64,000 nt of DNA from assembly GCF_009828025.1 (NCBI RefSeq), contig NZ_WTYA01000002.1:186001-250000 (forward strand), read 5' to 3'. Position 1 is the stretch's first letter; each line of letters opens with the position of its first letter. The DNA is from Qipengyuania algicida. Its GTDB lineage: Bacteria; Pseudomonadota; Alphaproteobacteria; Sphingomonadales; Sphingomonadaceae. The notes under the pieces are model-generated. The model worked only from the letters and a program-made list of their open reading frames with translations. It was not told where the DNA came from and made no database searches. This document shows positions 27,533-37,306 of this stretch, piece after piece. Made by a program: the position numbers and the translations under genes.

Positions 27533-28435
27533 ATGGTACGCATGGGGGGATCGGTGCTGGCGCTTGCCTATTGCGTGATCTGCGCGCTGGCGCCATTCGA
27601 TTTCCTCCTGCTCCATCGGCTGTGGTTCCTGCCCGGAATCGGCGTGGTCGGCGCGATCGTCGCCAACACATCGGGAACGGGCGGCGGGGTGGTATTCGTA
27701 CCGGTGTTCAATGCCTTGCGCGAGCAAGGCGTCATGGCGCTCGATCCGCTGCGGATCACGGCGGTTTCGATGGGCATCCAGTGCTTTGGCATGAGCATGG
27801 GCGCGCTGCGCTGGACGGACCGGCTCTATCATCAACCAGCACCAGCTGCCGGTTCGAAAGACGCGCTAGTCGACCCGCGTGACTATTTCACCGCCGTGCT
27901 GTGCGTCCTTGCGCTTGCCCTGCCGACATTGCTGATCACCCAGCGCATCGGCATCTTCGATCGGCGCGATGTACTGATCGGCTACAAGACGTTCTCGATC
28001 ATCTTCGGCCTCGCGCTGCTGGTGACGACATGGACCGTGAACCGCCAGCGCCCAGAGCGCGGCCAACTGGAGCGGATCGACCTGATCGCCTTGCTGCTGC
28101 TGGCGATCCCCGGCGGAGTGCTGACGGCCTATTTCTCAGTCGGACTGGGTGAGCTTGTCGCGCTCTATCTCTTTATCAGGCATTATCCGGTCTTGCTGTG
28201 CACCGGTGTCGCCTGCTGTCTTTCGGCAGTCAGCGTAATCGCGGGCTCGGTATGGCACATCGCCCATGGGACGATGCAGTGGGAAGTGGTGATGCTGGCC
28301 GCTCCGGGCGCGGTGCTCGGCGGTTTCCTTGCTCGCCCGATCGCGCTCTGGCTCGGCGCCAGGCGGTTGAAAACGCTTGATGGAAGCTGGATCGTCCTTG
28401 CAGCGCTGTATCTGATCTGGCTGAGCGCCCGCTGA
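27533..28435 (+). CDS. TauE/SafE (TSUP)-family membrane protein
   Basis: The roughly 300-residue protein has about eight hydrophobic helices arranged as two similar halves, each with a glycine-rich start (VVGAIVANTSGTGGGVVFVPVF and later LLAIPGGVLTAYFSVGLGEL). This is the pattern of the TauE/SafE sulfite- or sulfonate-exporter family. Position behind the methionine synthase genes suggests, but does not show, a sulfur-related substrate. The start is unclear: GTG at 27488 overlaps metH by 25 bases, and ATGs occur at 27533 and 27542. None has a strong ribosome site, so I used the first ATG. Confidence 0.78.
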   Translation: MVRMGGSVLALAYCVICALAPFDFLLLHRLWFLPGIGVVGAIVANTSGTGGGVVFVPVFNALREQGVMALDPLRITAVSMGIQCFGMSMGALRWTDRLYHQPAPAAGSKDALVDPRDYFTAVLCVLALALPTLLITQRIGIFDRRDVLIGYKTFSIIFGLALLVTTWTVNRQRPERGQLERIDLIALLLLAIPGGVLTAYFSVGLGELVALYLFIRHYPVLLCTGVACCLSAVSVIAGSVWHIAHGTMQWEVVMLAAPGAVLGGFLARPIALWLGARRLKTLDGSWIVLAALYLIWLSAR

Positions 28436-28482
28436 TTATTCATACGCATGGCACTTGCGGACTTTGCCCTGCCGCCCATTTA

Positions 28483-28505
28483 TTGCAAATAATTATTAGG
28501 AGCAA
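28483..28505. promoter_or_regulatory. AT-rich partial palindrome before the DUF2218 gene, possible Fur-type site
   Basis: TTGCAAATAATTATT followed by AGGAGCAA resembles one complete half and part of the other half of alphaproteobacterial Fur-type boxes (TTGCAAAT...). It overlaps the ribosome-binding AGGAG of the DUF2218 gene. The symmetry is imperfect, so this is tentative. Confidence 0.25.
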
Positions 28506-28508
28506 TAT

Positions 28509-28844
28509 ATGAACTATGCAAGCGAAGCCCGCGTGCCCACCGCCAATGGCGCGCGCTATGCGGCGCAGCTAGGCAAGCACTGGGCGCATAACCTCAAGGT
28601 CGAGGAAGACGGCGCAGTCCGTCGCATCACTTTTCCGCGCGATGCGCGCGGCGCCGACTGGCCTGGCGAAGGTGTCGCGACACTCGCTCCTTCGGATGAA
28701 GTCCTCACCTGCCGCATCGAAGCCAGTGCCCCGGAACAGCTTGAAGGTCTGAAGGGCGCCGTCCAGCGCCATATCGACCGCTTCGCATTTCGCGAGGCAC
28801 CCCTGGCCTATGAATGGCACGACGAAGCGCCGGCAAGCGCGTAA
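28509..28844 (+). CDS. DUF2218 domain-containing protein
   Basis: The 111-residue soluble protein matches DUF2218 along its whole length: ARVPTANGARYAAQLGKHWAHNL at the start and a DRFAFRE segment near residues 89-95. These small proteins often occur near iron-uptake genes, but their activity is unknown. AGGAG is six bases before the ATG. It stands alone between the TSUP gene and the glycine riboswitch. Confidence 0.85.
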   Translation: MNYASEARVPTANGARYAAQLGKHWAHNLKVEEDGAVRRITFPRDARGADWPGEGVATLAPSDEVLTCRIEASAPEQLEGLKGAVQRHIDRFAFREAPLAYEWHDEAPASA

Positions 28845-28949
28845 ATCCCCCGCAAATTGCACGCGGCGCGTCCATTTGAGATTGACGCTGGACGCGGTTT
28901 CGCGCACCGGAGCGTCGTCGGCAGCGGAAGCGATTCCGTCGCAGGCACG

Positions 28950-29136
28950 CGCGGGAGAGCCTGCGGGGGAGCGATCCCTTGCGGCGCCGAAGGAGCAACC
29001 GCCCCGGAAACTCTCAGGCAAACGGGACCGCGCGGGCTATCGACACTCTGGAAAGCGTGACCGCCTCGGCGGTCGCCACCGAAGGGGTAAACGCGGGTTC
29101 CGCCCGCGTCAGTCTCTCAGGTTTCCCGACAGAGGG
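28950..29136 (+). promoter_or_regulatory. Tandem glycine riboswitch upstream of gcvT
   Basis: The 348 bases without a gene between 28845 and 29192 hold two consecutive glycine aptamers. The first (about 28950-29052) has GGAGAGCC, GCGCCGAAGGAGCAA, CTCTCAGGCAAA and GGACCG, then GACACTCTGGAAAG. The second (about 29053-29136) has CACCGAAGGGGTAAAC, TCTCTCAGGTTTCC and GACAGAGGG. These are the conserved glycine-riboswitch elements. Downstream, ATGGGT and ACCCAT (about 29140-29176) can pair just before the ribosome site, which may be part of the expression platform. Glycine binding should turn on the glycine cleavage genes. Confidence 0.95.
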
Positions 29137-29192
29137 GGCATGGGTCGAAACGCCTCGCACCGGGGCCGCAACCCATCTGCCGGGGAAATCAT

Positions 29193-30380
29193 GTGAGTTC
29201 TGAGAGCGAGACCGAAACGGAAATCCAGACGCTGCCACTCGATGCCTGGCATCGCGGCAAGGGCGCGCGCATGGTGCCCTTCGCAGGCTACGCCATGCCG
29301 ATCCAATATGCTGCCGATCATGGCGGAGGGATCGTCGCGGAGCATGAATGGACGCGTGAACACGCTGGCCTGTTCGATGTCAGCCACATGGGCCAGCTGA
29401 TGGTCACCGGCGAAAACGCCGCTGCCGCGCTCGAGACGCTGGTGCCGGGCGCCATCGCCAGCCTCAAACCGGGCCGGGTGCGCTATACACTGCTGCTCAA
29501 CGAGGACGGCGGAGTGATCGACGATTTGATGGTCACCAACGCCACCCCGTGGATCGATGGCGACGAGGAAACTGGCACTGAAGGTCACTGGGGCGAGCCC
29601 GCCTATTACCTCGTGGTCAACGGCGCGACCAAGTGGGACGATATCGGCCATCTGCGCGAGCATCTGCCCGATGACGTAACCCTCACCCATATGGACGAGC
29701 AGGCGCTGATCGCACTGCAGGGGCCGCAGGCCGCCGCCGCGCTGACGCGGGTGATGCGCGGCGTTCCCGAAAGCCTCGTGTTCATGCAGTCGACGACGCA
29801 CGACTTCGGTGAGTGGCCGCTGCGCGTCACGCGGTCGGGCTATACCGGCGAGGATGGCTTCGAAATCTCCGTCCCCGCCGAATTTGCGCAAGGCCTCGCC
29901 GACCGGCTATGTGCCGAAATCGAAGTGCGCCCTGCGGGGCTGGGTGCGCGCGATTCGCTGCGGCTCGAAGCGGGATTGCCGCTCTATGGCCATGACATGG
30001 ACGAGAACATCGATCCCGTCAGCGCCGACCTCACCTTTGCGCTGACCAAGAAGCGCCGCGAAACCGGCGGCTGGATGGGCCACGAGCCGGTCGCCAAGGT
30101 GCTGGAGCAAGGGCCTGAGCAAAAGCGCGTTGGCCTCATCCTCGAAGGCCGCCTGCCCGCGCGGGAAGGGGCCGAAGTCTTCGTTGGTGACCGCCAGGTC
30201 GGGCGCATTACCAGCGGCGGTTTCTCGCCCACGCTCGGGCACCCCATCGCCATGGCCTATATTGACGCCGACCACACCGGCGAAGGCACCGCACTCGAAG
30301 TGGCGGTGCGCAACAAACGTCTCGCGGCCAAGGTCGCGCCAATGCCTTTTGTCCCCCACCGCTATTATAGAGGGAGCTGA
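29193..30380 (+). CDS. gcvT: Glycine cleavage system T protein (aminomethyltransferase)
   Basis: GcvT takes the aminomethyl group from lipoylated GcvH and makes 5,10-methylene-THF plus ammonia. The 395-residue protein shows the folate-binding fold motifs: MVPFAGYAMPIQY, LFDVSHMGQ, SGYTGEDGFEI and LGARDSLRLEAGLPLYG. The translation start is the GTG at 29193, seven bases after GGGGAA. The overlapping ATG at 29191 would be followed directly by TGA and cannot be used. The gene opens the glycine operon under the riboswitch, with gcvH three bases after its stop. Confidence 0.95.
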   Translation: MSSESETETEIQTLPLDAWHRGKGARMVPFAGYAMPIQYAADHGGGIVAEHEWTREHAGLFDVSHMGQLMVTGENAAAALETLVPGAIASLKPGRVRYTLLLNEDGGVIDDLMVTNATPWIDGDEETGTEGHWGEPAYYLVVNGATKWDDIGHLREHLPDDVTLTHMDEQALIALQGPQAAAALTRVMRGVPESLVFMQSTTHDFGEWPLRVTRSGYTGEDGFEISVPAEFAQGLADRLCAEIEVRPAGLGARDSLRLEAGLPLYGHDMDENIDPVSADLTFALTKKRRETGGWMGHEPVAKVLEQGPEQKRVGLILEGRLPAREGAEVFVGDRQVGRITSGGFSPTLGHPIAMAYIDADHTGEGTALEVAVRNKRLAAKVAPMPFVPHRYYRGS

Positions 30381-30383
30381 TCC

Positions 30384-30755
30384 GTGCCGCGTTACTTTAC
30401 CGATGAACATGAATGGATCGACGTCGACGGCGACAACGCCACCGTCGGGATCACCGATTACGCCCAGAGCCAGCTTGGCGACATCGTCTTTGTCGAACTG
30501 CCCGAGACCGGATCGCAGGTGTCCAAGGGTAAGGACGCCGCCGTGGTCGAAAGCGTCAAGGCGGCAAGCGACGTCTATGCGCCGATCACAGGCGAAGTGC
30601 TCGAATCCAATCCCGCGCTCGATGACGATCCCGCGCTGGTGAACTCCTCGCCTGAGGATGAAGGATGGTTCTTCAAGCTCGCCATCGCCGACAAGGCGGA
30701 GCTGGAAGGGCTGATGGACGCGGCTGCTTACAAGGCTTTCTGCGACTCGCTCTAG
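30384..30755 (+). CDS. gcvH: Glycine cleavage system H protein (lipoyl carrier)
   Basis: GcvH carries the aminomethyl intermediate between P and T proteins on a lipoyl group. In this 123-residue protein the lipoylated residue is Lys59 in ESVKAAS. The fold markers [28 protein letters not shown] and the C-terminal aspartate/glutamate-rich end are normal. It starts with GTG preceded by GGGAG. About 100 bases containing a hairpin repeat separate it from gcvPA. Confidence 0.96.
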   Translation: MPRYFTDEHEWIDVDGDNATVGITDYAQSQLGDIVFVELPETGSQVSKGKDAAVVESVKAASDVYAPITGEVLESNPALDDDPALVNSSPEDEGWFFKLAIADKAELEGLMDAAAYKAFCDSL

Positions 30756-30811
30756 CATTGAGCCCCAGCAAAGGCTGGAGCCGCGTTCGGCCACGCGCCA
30801 AACCGCATGAG

Positions 30812-30831
30812 GTCCCAGCCTTCGCTGGGAC
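30812..30831. repeat. Short palindromic repeat (hairpin) between gcvH and gcvPA
   Basis: GTCCCAGC and GCTGGGAC form a perfect 8-bp stem around CTTC. A partial copy of the same unit, CCCCAGCAAAGGCTGGAG, lies at about 30762-30779. The unit resembles dispersed intergenic repeats seen in sphingomonad genomes. It could also moderate transcription into gcvPA. It lacks a T-tract. Confidence 0.6.
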
Positions 30832-30851
30832 GCAAGACAGGTTGGAATGAA

Positions 30852-32213
30852 ATGCGCTACCTACCCCTGACCGACGCCGATCGTTCGGCCATGCTCGCCA
30901 AGATCGGCGCGCCGAACATCGATGCGCTGTTTGTCGACGTGCCCGAAGAGGCGCGACTGTCCGGCCCGATCGAAGGCCTGCCGCTGCATGCCAGCGAAAT
31001 GGCGGTCGAAAAGCATATGCGGCAGCTGTCGAAGAAGAACCTGGCCGCTGCCGATGCTGCTTTCTTCCTTGGCGCGGGGGCTTATCGCCATCATGTCCCC
31101 GCCAGTGTCGATCACATCATCCAGCGCGGTGAATTCCTGACCGCCTACACGCCCTATCAGCCCGAAATCGCGCAGGGCACGCTGCAGATGCTGTTCGAGT
31201 TCCAGAGCCAAGTCGCCCGGCTCTATGGCTGCGCGGTCGCCAACGCATCGATGTATGACGGCTCGACCGCCTGCTGGGAAGCGGTGGCAATGGCAGCGCG
31301 CGTGACCAAGAAAAAGCGCGTGGTGCTGTCGGGCGCACTGCACCCGCACTATGCCGAGGTCGTCCGGACCATGGCGAAGTTTACCGAGGACGAGATCGCA
31401 GGCGCACTCCCAGCGCTGCAGTCCACGCCCGACAATGCCGGGCTGATTGCGCGGATCGACGACCAGACGAGCTGCGTGGTGGTGCAATATCCCGATATCC
31501 TCGGGCGCATCCCCGACCTTGGCGAAATCGCCGAAGCCGCTCATGCCAAGGGCGCACTGCTGATCGCTGTCAACACCGAGCCGGTGGCGCTGGGGGCGAT
31601 CAAATCGCCGGGCGAACTGGGCGCGGATATCGTGGTCGGCGAAGGCCAGTCGATTGGCGTGGGCCTGCAATTCGGCGGACCTTATCTCGGCCTGTTCGCC
31701 GTTCGCGACCCCAAGCACGTCCGCCAGATGCCGGGCCGGTTGTGCGGCGAAACTGTCGACGCCGAGGGGCGCCGCGGCTTCGTGCTGACGCTCTCGACCC
31801 GCGAGCAGCATATTCGCCGCGAAAAGGCCACGAGCAACATCTGCACAAATTCCGGCCTGTGCGCCCTCGCATTCAGCGTCCATATGACCTTGCTCGGCGA
31901 ACAGGGGTTGCGCCAGTTGGCGGCGGAAAACCACCGCCTTGCCTGCCTTGCCGCGGACAGGCTGAGCGCCATCCCCGGCGTCGAACTGCTCAACGAAAGC
32001 TTCTTCAACGAGTTTACCATCATGATCGGGCGCGATGCGCGCGAGGTGGTGAAAAAGCTGACCGAGCAAAACGTGCTGGCAGGCGTTTCGCTGGGACGGC
32101 TTTATCCCGCCCATGACGCGTTGCACGAAGGGCTGGTGGTCGCGGTTACCGAAACGACGAGCGAGGATGACATCGACACGCTTGTTGCCGCCTTGAAGGG
32201 AGAACTCGCATGA
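30852..32213 (+). CDS. gcvPA: Glycine dehydrogenase (decarboxylating) subunit 1
   Basis: This is the N-terminal half of the P protein, which in this type of glycine cleavage system is a separate chain that pairs with GcvPB. The 453-residue protein starts [15 protein letters not shown]. It contains [48 protein letters not shown] and [11 protein letters not shown], all GcvPA hallmarks. It lacks the PLP lysine, as expected. The ATG at 30852 is preceded by GGAATGA. Its stop overlaps the gcvPB start by four bases. Confidence 0.95.
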   Translation: MRYLPLTDADRSAMLAKIGAPNIDALFVDVPEEARLSGPIEGLPLHASEMAVEKHMRQLSKKNLAAADAAFFLGAGAYRHHVPASVDHIIQRGEFLTAYTPYQPEIAQGTLQMLFEFQSQVARLYGCAVANASMYDGSTACWEAVAMAARVTKKKRVVLSGALHPHYAEVVRTMAKFTEDEIAGALPALQSTPDNAGLIARIDDQTSCVVVQYPDILGRIPDLGEIAEAAHAKGALLIAVNTEPVALGAIKSPGELGADIVVGEGQSIGVGLQFGGPYLGLFAVRDPKHVRQMPGRLCGETVDAEGRRGFVLTLSTREQHIRREKATSNICTNSGLCALAFSVHMTLLGEQGLRQLAAENHRLACLAADRLSAIPGVELLNESFFNEFTIMIGRDAREVVKKLTEQNVLAGVSLGRLYPAHDALHEGLVVAVTETTSEDDIDTLVAALKGELA

Positions 32214-33820
32214 GCACGCCCAACGCATCAGGCTGGAAGCCCGGCACTCCCGCCAAGGACGATCATGGCATGGATGGCCCACCGACCGTCACCGGCAACC
32301 GCGCCCTGATGTTGGAAGAGCCGCTGATCTTCGAGATCGGCACCAGCCAGACGACCGGCGTCGACCTGCCCGACGTGCCAAGCAGCACTTCAAGCCGGTT
32401 GGGCAGCTTCACGCGCGCGGACGAAATCGGCCTTCCCGGCCTGTCCGAGCCAGAAGCCATCCGGCATTACACCCGCCTCAGCCGTCAGAATTACGCCATC
32501 GACCTTGGCCTGTTCCCGCTCGGCAGCTGCACGATGAAGCACAATCCGCGCCTCAACGAAAAAGTCGCGCGGATGCCCGGTTTTGCCGATGTCCACCCGT
32601 TGCAACCGGTCGATACCGTCCGCGGCGCGCTGGAAGTCATCAATGAGCTGGCGGTCTGGCTGATCGGTCTGACCGGCATGGACGGCGTCGCAATGAGCCC
32701 CAAGGCAGGCGCGCATGGCGAGCTGTGCGGTATTCTCTGCATCCGTGCAGCGCTGGAGGCTCGCGGCGACGCGCGCGAGGTAATCCTCGTCCCCGAAAGC
32801 GCGCATGGCACCAATCCCGCCACCGCCGCCTTCGCCGGCTATCGGGTCGAGAATATTCCCGCCACCGGCGAAGGGCGCGTCGATCTCGAAGCGCTCAAAT
32901 CGCGTCTGGGCCCGGACGTTGCGGCGGTGATGATCACCAATCCCAACACCTGCGGCCTGTTCGAGCGCGACATGAAGGCCATCTCCGACGCGGTCCATGC
33001 CGCCGGGGCTTTCGTCTATTGCGACGGCGCGAACTTCAACGCGATCGTCGGAAAGGTGCGCCCGGGCGACCTCGGCGTCGATGCGATGCATATCAATTTG
33101 CACAAGACCTTCTCGACCCCGCATGGCGGCGGTGGCCCCGGCTCCGGCCCGGTCGTGCTGTCGGAAGCGCTGTGCCCCTATGGCCCGCTGCCTTTCACCG
33201 CCCGCACCAAGGACGGTGTGGTCCATCTGGTTGAAGAGGAAAACGCAGAGGCATTCGATCACAAGCACGCGTTTGGCCGGATGACCGCGTTCCACGGGCA
33301 GATGGGCATGTTCACCCGCGCGCTCGCCTACATCCTCAGCCACGGGGCCGACGGGTTGAAGCAAGTTGCCGAGGATGCGGTGCTCAACGCTAATTATGTC
33401 CTGCGCAGCTGTGACGATCTGCTCGAAGCGCCGTTCGGGCCGAGCGGCCCTTGCATGCATGAGGCGCTGTTCTCCGACGCCGGTTTTGCCGAGGACACCA
33501 CCACGCTCGATCTCGCCAAGGCGCTGATCGACGAGGGCTATCATCCGATGACGATGTATTTCCCGCTGGTGGTGCATGGCGCGATGCTGGTCGAACCGAC
33601 TGAGACCGAGAGCAAGGCGTCGCTCGACCGTTTCATCATGGCGCTGCGCAGCACCGCCGAACGTGCGAAAGCGGGCGATCCGACGCTCAAGACCGCACCG
33701 CATTATGCCCCGCGCCGCCGCCTTGATGAAACACAGGCCGCACGCAAGCCGGTGCTGGCGTTCGACGGTCCCTGCGCGCCGGCAGGCACGCCGCAGCTCA
33801 GCGAACAGGGCGGCAGCTAA
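32210..33820 (+). CDS. gcvPB: Glycine dehydrogenase (decarboxylating) subunit 2
   Basis: The PLP-bearing half of the P protein decarboxylates glycine and loads the aminomethyl group onto GcvH. In this 536-residue protein the PLP lysine is Lys299 in [32 protein letters not shown] and GAHGELCGI are other conserved segments. The ATG overlaps the gcvPA stop by four bases. It ends the riboswitch-controlled operon; I see no hairpin terminator after it, and the Nmad3-like gene begins 19 bases later on the same strand. Confidence 0.95.
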   Translation: MSTPNASGWKPGTPAKDDHGMDGPPTVTGNRALMLEEPLIFEIGTSQTTGVDLPDVPSSTSSRLGSFTRADEIGLPGLSEPEAIRHYTRLSRQNYAIDLGLFPLGSCTMKHNPRLNEKVARMPGFADVHPLQPVDTVRGALEVINELAVWLIGLTGMDGVAMSPKAGAHGELCGILCIRAALEARGDAREVILVPESAHGTNPATAAFAGYRVENIPATGEGRVDLEALKSRLGPDVAAVMITNPNTCGLFERDMKAISDAVHAAGAFVYCDGANFNAIVGKVRPGDLGVDAMHINLHKTFSTPHGGGGPGSGPVVLSEALCPYGPLPFTARTKDGVVHLVEEENAEAFDHKHAFGRMTAFHGQMGMFTRALAYILSHGADGLKQVAEDAVLNANYVLRSCDDLLEAPFGPSGPCMHEALFSDAGFAEDTTTLDLAKALIDEGYHPMTMYFPLVVHGAMLVEPTETESKASLDRFIMALRSTAERAKAGDPTLKTAPHYAPRRRLDETQAARKPVLAFDGPCAPAGTPQLSEQGGS

Positions 33821-33839
33821 GGCTGGCCGACCACAACCC

Positions 33840-34562
33840 ATGCGGATCATCTTCAGCCGCAAGGGGTTCGACAGCGCCAGCGGGGGCGGTCCCTCGCCGA
33901 TCGTGGACGGCAGGCCGGTCAGCCTGCCGATCCCGGCGAGCGCGGCTTCGCGCACGACCTATGGCGATTTGGGGATGGGCGATCATGCCGCGCGTGCCAG
34001 CAAAGGACGCCTGGGCGCTGACGATCTGTGCCACCACGACCCGATGTTCCTCGACGATGGCACTTGCCTGTTCGGTCAGTGCGGCGCGGCGCAGACGCAT
34101 CTTGCCAATCGCGGCGTCGGGATCGGCGATGTATTCGTGTTCTTCGGCCTGTTCCGCGAACCGGGCGGCCCTCCCCACCACCGGATTTTCGGCTATCTGG
34201 AGGTAGAGCAGGTCACTGATCTAACCCATGAGGCGTGCCCGCGCGCAACTGCGCAGGCGCATCCGCATGCGCTGGCGCTCCACGCCGCCAATGACACAAT
34301 TTATTCAGGGCCGGGACGAACCGCCAAATCCGCAGACGCGCTCCTGCTCCTCACCGCGCCAGGCGAAAGCCCGAGTATCTGGCAGTGGCCCGACTGGCTC
34401 AAGGCGGGCGGGCTGAGCTATCACGACCGCCCCGACCGCTGGCTGCCCGGCGGGAGGCTGCGCTCCGTTGCGCGTGGTCAGGAATTCGTCGCCGATATCG
34501 GGCGCAGGCAGGCCCCGCGCGATTGGTTGGCTGCGGTGATTGCGGCGATCAATAGGTCTTGA
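33840..34562 (+). CDS. Nmad3-like protein (nucleotide modification associated domain 3)
   Basis: The 240-residue protein begins MRIIFSRKGFDSASGGGPSPI, followed by DGRPVSLPIP, TYGDLG, CHHDP and GDVFVFFGLFR. This N-terminal pattern is the one I associate with the Nmad3 domain, predicted in comparative studies to take part in nucleic-acid base modification. It has no signal peptide or membrane segment. Experimental function is unknown to me. It follows gcvPB by 19 bases and could be read through from the glycine operon. Its 3' end overlaps the convergent mmsB gene by 14 bases. No methyltransferase or other modification gene is adjacent. Confidence 0.65.
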   Translation: MRIIFSRKGFDSASGGGPSPIVDGRPVSLPIPASAASRTTYGDLGMGDHAARASKGRLGADDLCHHDPMFLDDGTCLFGQCGAAQTHLANRGVGIGDVFVFFGLFREPGGPPHHRIFGYLEVEQVTDLTHEACPRATAQAHPHALALHAANDTIYSGPGRTAKSADALLLLTAPGESPSIWQWPDWLKAGGLSYHDRPDRWLPGGRLRSVARGQEFVADIGRRQAPRDWLAAVIAAINRS

Positions 34563-35418
34563 TGATCGCCGAGAAATCGAGGCCGCCGTTGCCCTTGCCC
34601 GCAAAGTCCTCATAGAGCGAAGCCGCGCGGCTGCCCAGCGGGACGCCCGCGCCCGCTTCCTCTGCCGCTGCCATCGCCAGGCGCAAGTCCTTCAGCATCA
34701 GCGCGGTGGCAAAGCCGCCCTGGTACTCGTTGTCCGCCGGGCTTTCGACGCCAACACCGGGCATCGGCGTATAGGCATTCAACGACCAGCAATAGCCGGA
34801 GGACTGCGAGCTGATCTCGTAGAACTTCTGCGGATCCAGGCCGAGCTTCTGAGCCATCTTCATCGCCTCTGCGGTGCCGATCATGCTGATCGCCAGCAGC
34901 ATGTTGTTGCAGATCTTGGCGGTCTGGCCCGCGCCCGCCTGCCCCGCGTGGATCACCGCCTTGCCCATCGCTTCGAGCACCGGTTTGGCGCGCGCGAACG
35001 CTGCATCGCTACCGCCGACCATGAAGGTGAGCGTGCCGCCATTGGCCGCCACGATCCCGCCCGATACCGGTGCATCGACCATTGCGTAACCGGCGCGTTC
35101 GGCCAGACCGGTCACGTCCTTGGCAGTCGCAACATCGATGGTCGAACAGTCGAGCAGCACGCTGCCCTTGGGTGCATGGCCAATGACGCTGTCGCTGTAG
35201 ACCGCCTTTACGATCTCGCCATTGGGCAGCATGGTGACGACCGCATCGACCCCTTCGGCAGCTTCGCGCGCATCTGTAAAGGTGGCGCAGCCGTTGTCTT
35301 TCGCAGCAGCCAGAGCGTCCTTGGAGAGGTCGAAAGCGCGGACCTCATGCCCTGCCTTGACGAGGTTCGCGGCCATCCCGCCGCCCATGTTGCCGAGCCC
35401 GATAAAGGCGATTTTCAT
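34549..35418 (-). CDS. mmsB: 3-hydroxyisobutyrate dehydrogenase
   Basis: MmsB oxidises 3-hydroxyisobutyrate to methylmalonate semialdehyde with NAD in valine breakdown. The 289-residue protein has the N-terminal Rossmann motif FIGLGNMGGGMAANL (5-19), DAPVSGG (about 116-122) and the catalytic lysine in GAGQTAKICNNMLL. The C-terminal YxGGFATALMLKDL is typical of the family. It is the last gene of a block (acyl-CoA dehydrogenase, hydrolase, hydratase, mmsB), 62 bases after the hydratase stop. Confidence 0.93.
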   Translation of the reverse strand: MKIAFIGLGNMGGGMAANLVKAGHEVRAFDLSKDALAAAKDNGCATFTDAREAAEGVDAVVTMLPNGEIVKAVYSDSVIGHAPKGSVLLDCSTIDVATAKDVTGLAERAGYAMVDAPVSGGIVAANGGTLTFMVGGSDAAFARAKPVLEAMGKAVIHAGQAGAGQTAKICNNMLLAISMIGTAEAMKMAQKLGLDPQKFYEISSQSSGYCWSLNAYTPMPGVGVESPADNEYQGGFATALMLKDLRLAMAAAEEAGAGVPLGSRAASLYEDFAGKGNGGLDFSAIIKTY

Positions 35419-35480
35419 ATTTTATCTCCAGCTCCCGAAATGTTTCGGAAGTCATTTTTGTCGACCTGCAAAAGAGCGTA

Positions 35481-36263
35481 TCAACACCCCTTCCAGTTCC
35501 CCTCGCGCTTCTCGATAAAGGCCGCCATGCCTTCCGTCTTGTCCTCGCTCGCGGTGAGGATCTGGAAGATGCGCCGTTCGACGATCAGACCCTGATCGAG
35601 GCTGGTTTCGAAGGCGGCATTGACCATTTCCTTGTTTGCGATCGTGGCCATCGGCGGCATCGACGCGATCTGCGCTGCGGTCTTCAGAGCTTCGTCGAGC
35701 AGGCTGTCATGCGGTACGACGCGCGCGATCAGATTGGCACGTTCGGCTTCCTCGGCACCCATCATCCGGCCGGTGAGACACATTTCCATCGCCTTGGACT
35801 TGCCGATGGCGCGGGTGAGCCGCTGCGATCCGCCCATGCCCGGCGCAACGCCGAGCTTGATCTCCGGCTGACCGAACTTGGCATTTTCCGAAGCGATGAT
35901 GAAATCGGCCATCATCGCCAGTTCGCATCCGCCGCCCAGCGCAAAGCCGTTGACCGCCGCGATCCACGGCTTGCGGGTCTTCTTGACGACCTCGCTCGTC
36001 CAGGGGCTGAAGAAATCTTCCAGATAGAAATCGGCCGGTGCCTTCTCGCTCATCTCCTTGATGTCGGCACCGGCGGCAAATGCCTTGTCGCCGGAGCCGG
36101 TAATCACCGCGCACAGCTGGGTGTCGTCTGCCTGATAGGCGGCGAAGGCGTCAGTCAGGTCCGCCAGCACCTGCGAATTGAGCGCGTTCAGCGCCTTGGG
36201 TCGGTTCAGGGTGATCAGCGTAACCGCGTCACGTTGTTCGACGGTGATGGTCTCGTAGCTCAT
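35481..36263 (-). CDS. Enoyl-CoA hydratase (crotonase family), valine pathway
   Basis: The 260-residue crotonase-fold enzyme probably hydrates methacrylyl-CoA to 3-hydroxyisobutyryl-CoA. The oxyanion loops are [11 protein letters not shown] and [14 protein letters not shown]. The catalytic glutamates are in the latter and in the following segment [16 protein letters not shown]. The full set of residues supports hydratase activity. The substrate is inferred from the flanking hydrolase and mmsB genes. The ATG at 36263 overlaps the hydrolase stop by four bases; longer frames enter the hydrolase gene. Confidence 0.88.
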   Translation of the reverse strand: MSYETITVEQRDAVTLITLNRPKALNALNSQVLADLTDAFAAYQADDTQLCAVITGSGDKAFAAGADIKEMSEKAPADFYLEDFFSPWTSEVVKKTRKPWIAAVNGFALGGGCELAMMADFIIASENAKFGQPEIKLGVAPGMGGSQRLTRAIGKSKAMEMCLTGRMMGAEEAERANLIARVVPHDSLLDEALKTAAQIASMPPMATIANKEMVNAAFETSLDQGLIVERRIFQILTASEDKTEGMAAFIEKREGNWKGC

Positions 36264-37306
36264 AGGGGTTTCCATTCCTCGTCTGCGGGCAATGGAGCGA
36301 AGATCTGATCGAGCAGCTCCTCGCTCACACCCTCCGGCGTCGCAGGGTTCCATTGCGGGTCGCCTGTCTTGTCAACGATCACCGCGCGCACGCCCTCGGC
36401 AAAGTCCGGGCGGACCAGCACGCGGCTGGCGATGCGGTATTCGCTGCGCATTTCCTCGGCAAAATCGGTGTAGGTCGACGCCTCCGCCAGTTCGCGCAGC
36501 GCAACCTTGCAGGTCTGCGGGCTCTTGGTGTTCAGCGTCGCCAGTTCCTTGGCTGCCCAGTCGCTATCGTCGGCCTCCAGGCTGGCGAGGATGTCCTCAT
36601 ACCGGTCCGAGGCGAAATGCTTCGCAATCCGTTCGGCATTGCTCTCGATCCGCGCCTCGGGCGGACTGACCGACAGTTCGGACAATATCCCCGCGATCCG
36701 CGCAGGCTTTTCGATGATCCGCGCCTTGGCTTCGGCCAGCTTGTCGCTCGGCAAATAATGGGTCGCGATGCCCGCCCACACGCATTCCGCCCCGTCGAGC
36801 CGCGCGCCGGTCAACGCAAGAAACTGCCCAAACCGTCCGCCCAGCCGCGCCAGATGCCAACCGCCGCCGACATCGGGAAACAGGCCGATCCCGGTTTCGG
36901 GCATGGCGAACCGCGTGTTCTCGGTCGCGATGCGGAACTTCGCCGGCATAGCAATACCGACGCCGCCACCCATCGTGATGCCATCCATGAACGCCACGAT
37001 CGGCTTGGCATAGGTGAACATCTGGTGGTTGAGCTGGTATTCGTCGTGGAAGAACCTACGGCCCGACACGCCGCCGTCGTTGAGCGCGGAATGGCGCAGC
37101 AGGTTGATGTCGCCGCCTGCGCAAAATCCGCGACCCTCGCTGTGATCAAGAATCACCGCCTTTACCGCCTTGTCGCCCGCCCATCCGGTAAGCGCCGCGC
37201 TCATCGCGTGGCACATGTCCAGCGTCAGCGCATGGATCGCCTTGGGGCGATTGAGCGACATATGTCCCACCCCTGCATGGGTGTGGATCAGAACATCATC
37301 CGTCAT
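36260..37306 (-). CDS. 3-hydroxyisobutyryl-CoA hydrolase
   Basis: This crotonase-superfamily thioesterase of 348 residues releases 3-hydroxyisobutyrate from CoA, avoiding build-up of toxic methacrylyl-CoA. Its length is typical for HIBYL-CoA hydrolase, longer than hydratases. The motifs are [27 protein letters not shown] and [18 protein letters not shown]. The C-terminal helical extension includes [15 protein letters not shown]. It overlaps both neighbours by four bases, so the acyl-CoA dehydrogenase, hydrolase and hydratase are translationally coupled. Confidence 0.9.
   Translation of the reverse strand: MTDDVLIHTHAGVGHMSLNRPKAIHALTLDMCHAMSAALTGWAGDKAVKAVILDHSEGRGFCAGGDINLLRHSALNDGGVSGRRFFHDEYQLNHQMFTYAKPIVAFMDGITMGGGVGIAMPAKFRIATENTRFAMPETGIGLFPDVGGGWHLARLGGRFGQFLALTGARLDGAECVWAGIATHYLPSDKLAEAKARIIEKPARIAGILSELSVSPPEARIESNAERIAKHFASDRYEDILASLEADDSDWAAKELATLNTKSPQTCKVALRELAEASTYTDFAEEMRSEYRIASRVLVRPDFAEGVRAVIVDKTGDPQWNPATPEGVSEELLDQIFAPLPADEEWKPL

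Noticed and set aside
28440-29192. A CRISPR array or protein gene in the 348-base gap before gcvT
   Set aside because: The repeats visible are the two glycine aptamers; there are no regular spacers, and frames there lack ribosome sites or domains.
30861-33955. Long antisense frames under gcvPA and gcvPB
   Set aside because: They lie opposite confirmed glycine dehydrogenase genes, are histidine/arginine-rich and have no domain match that I can see.
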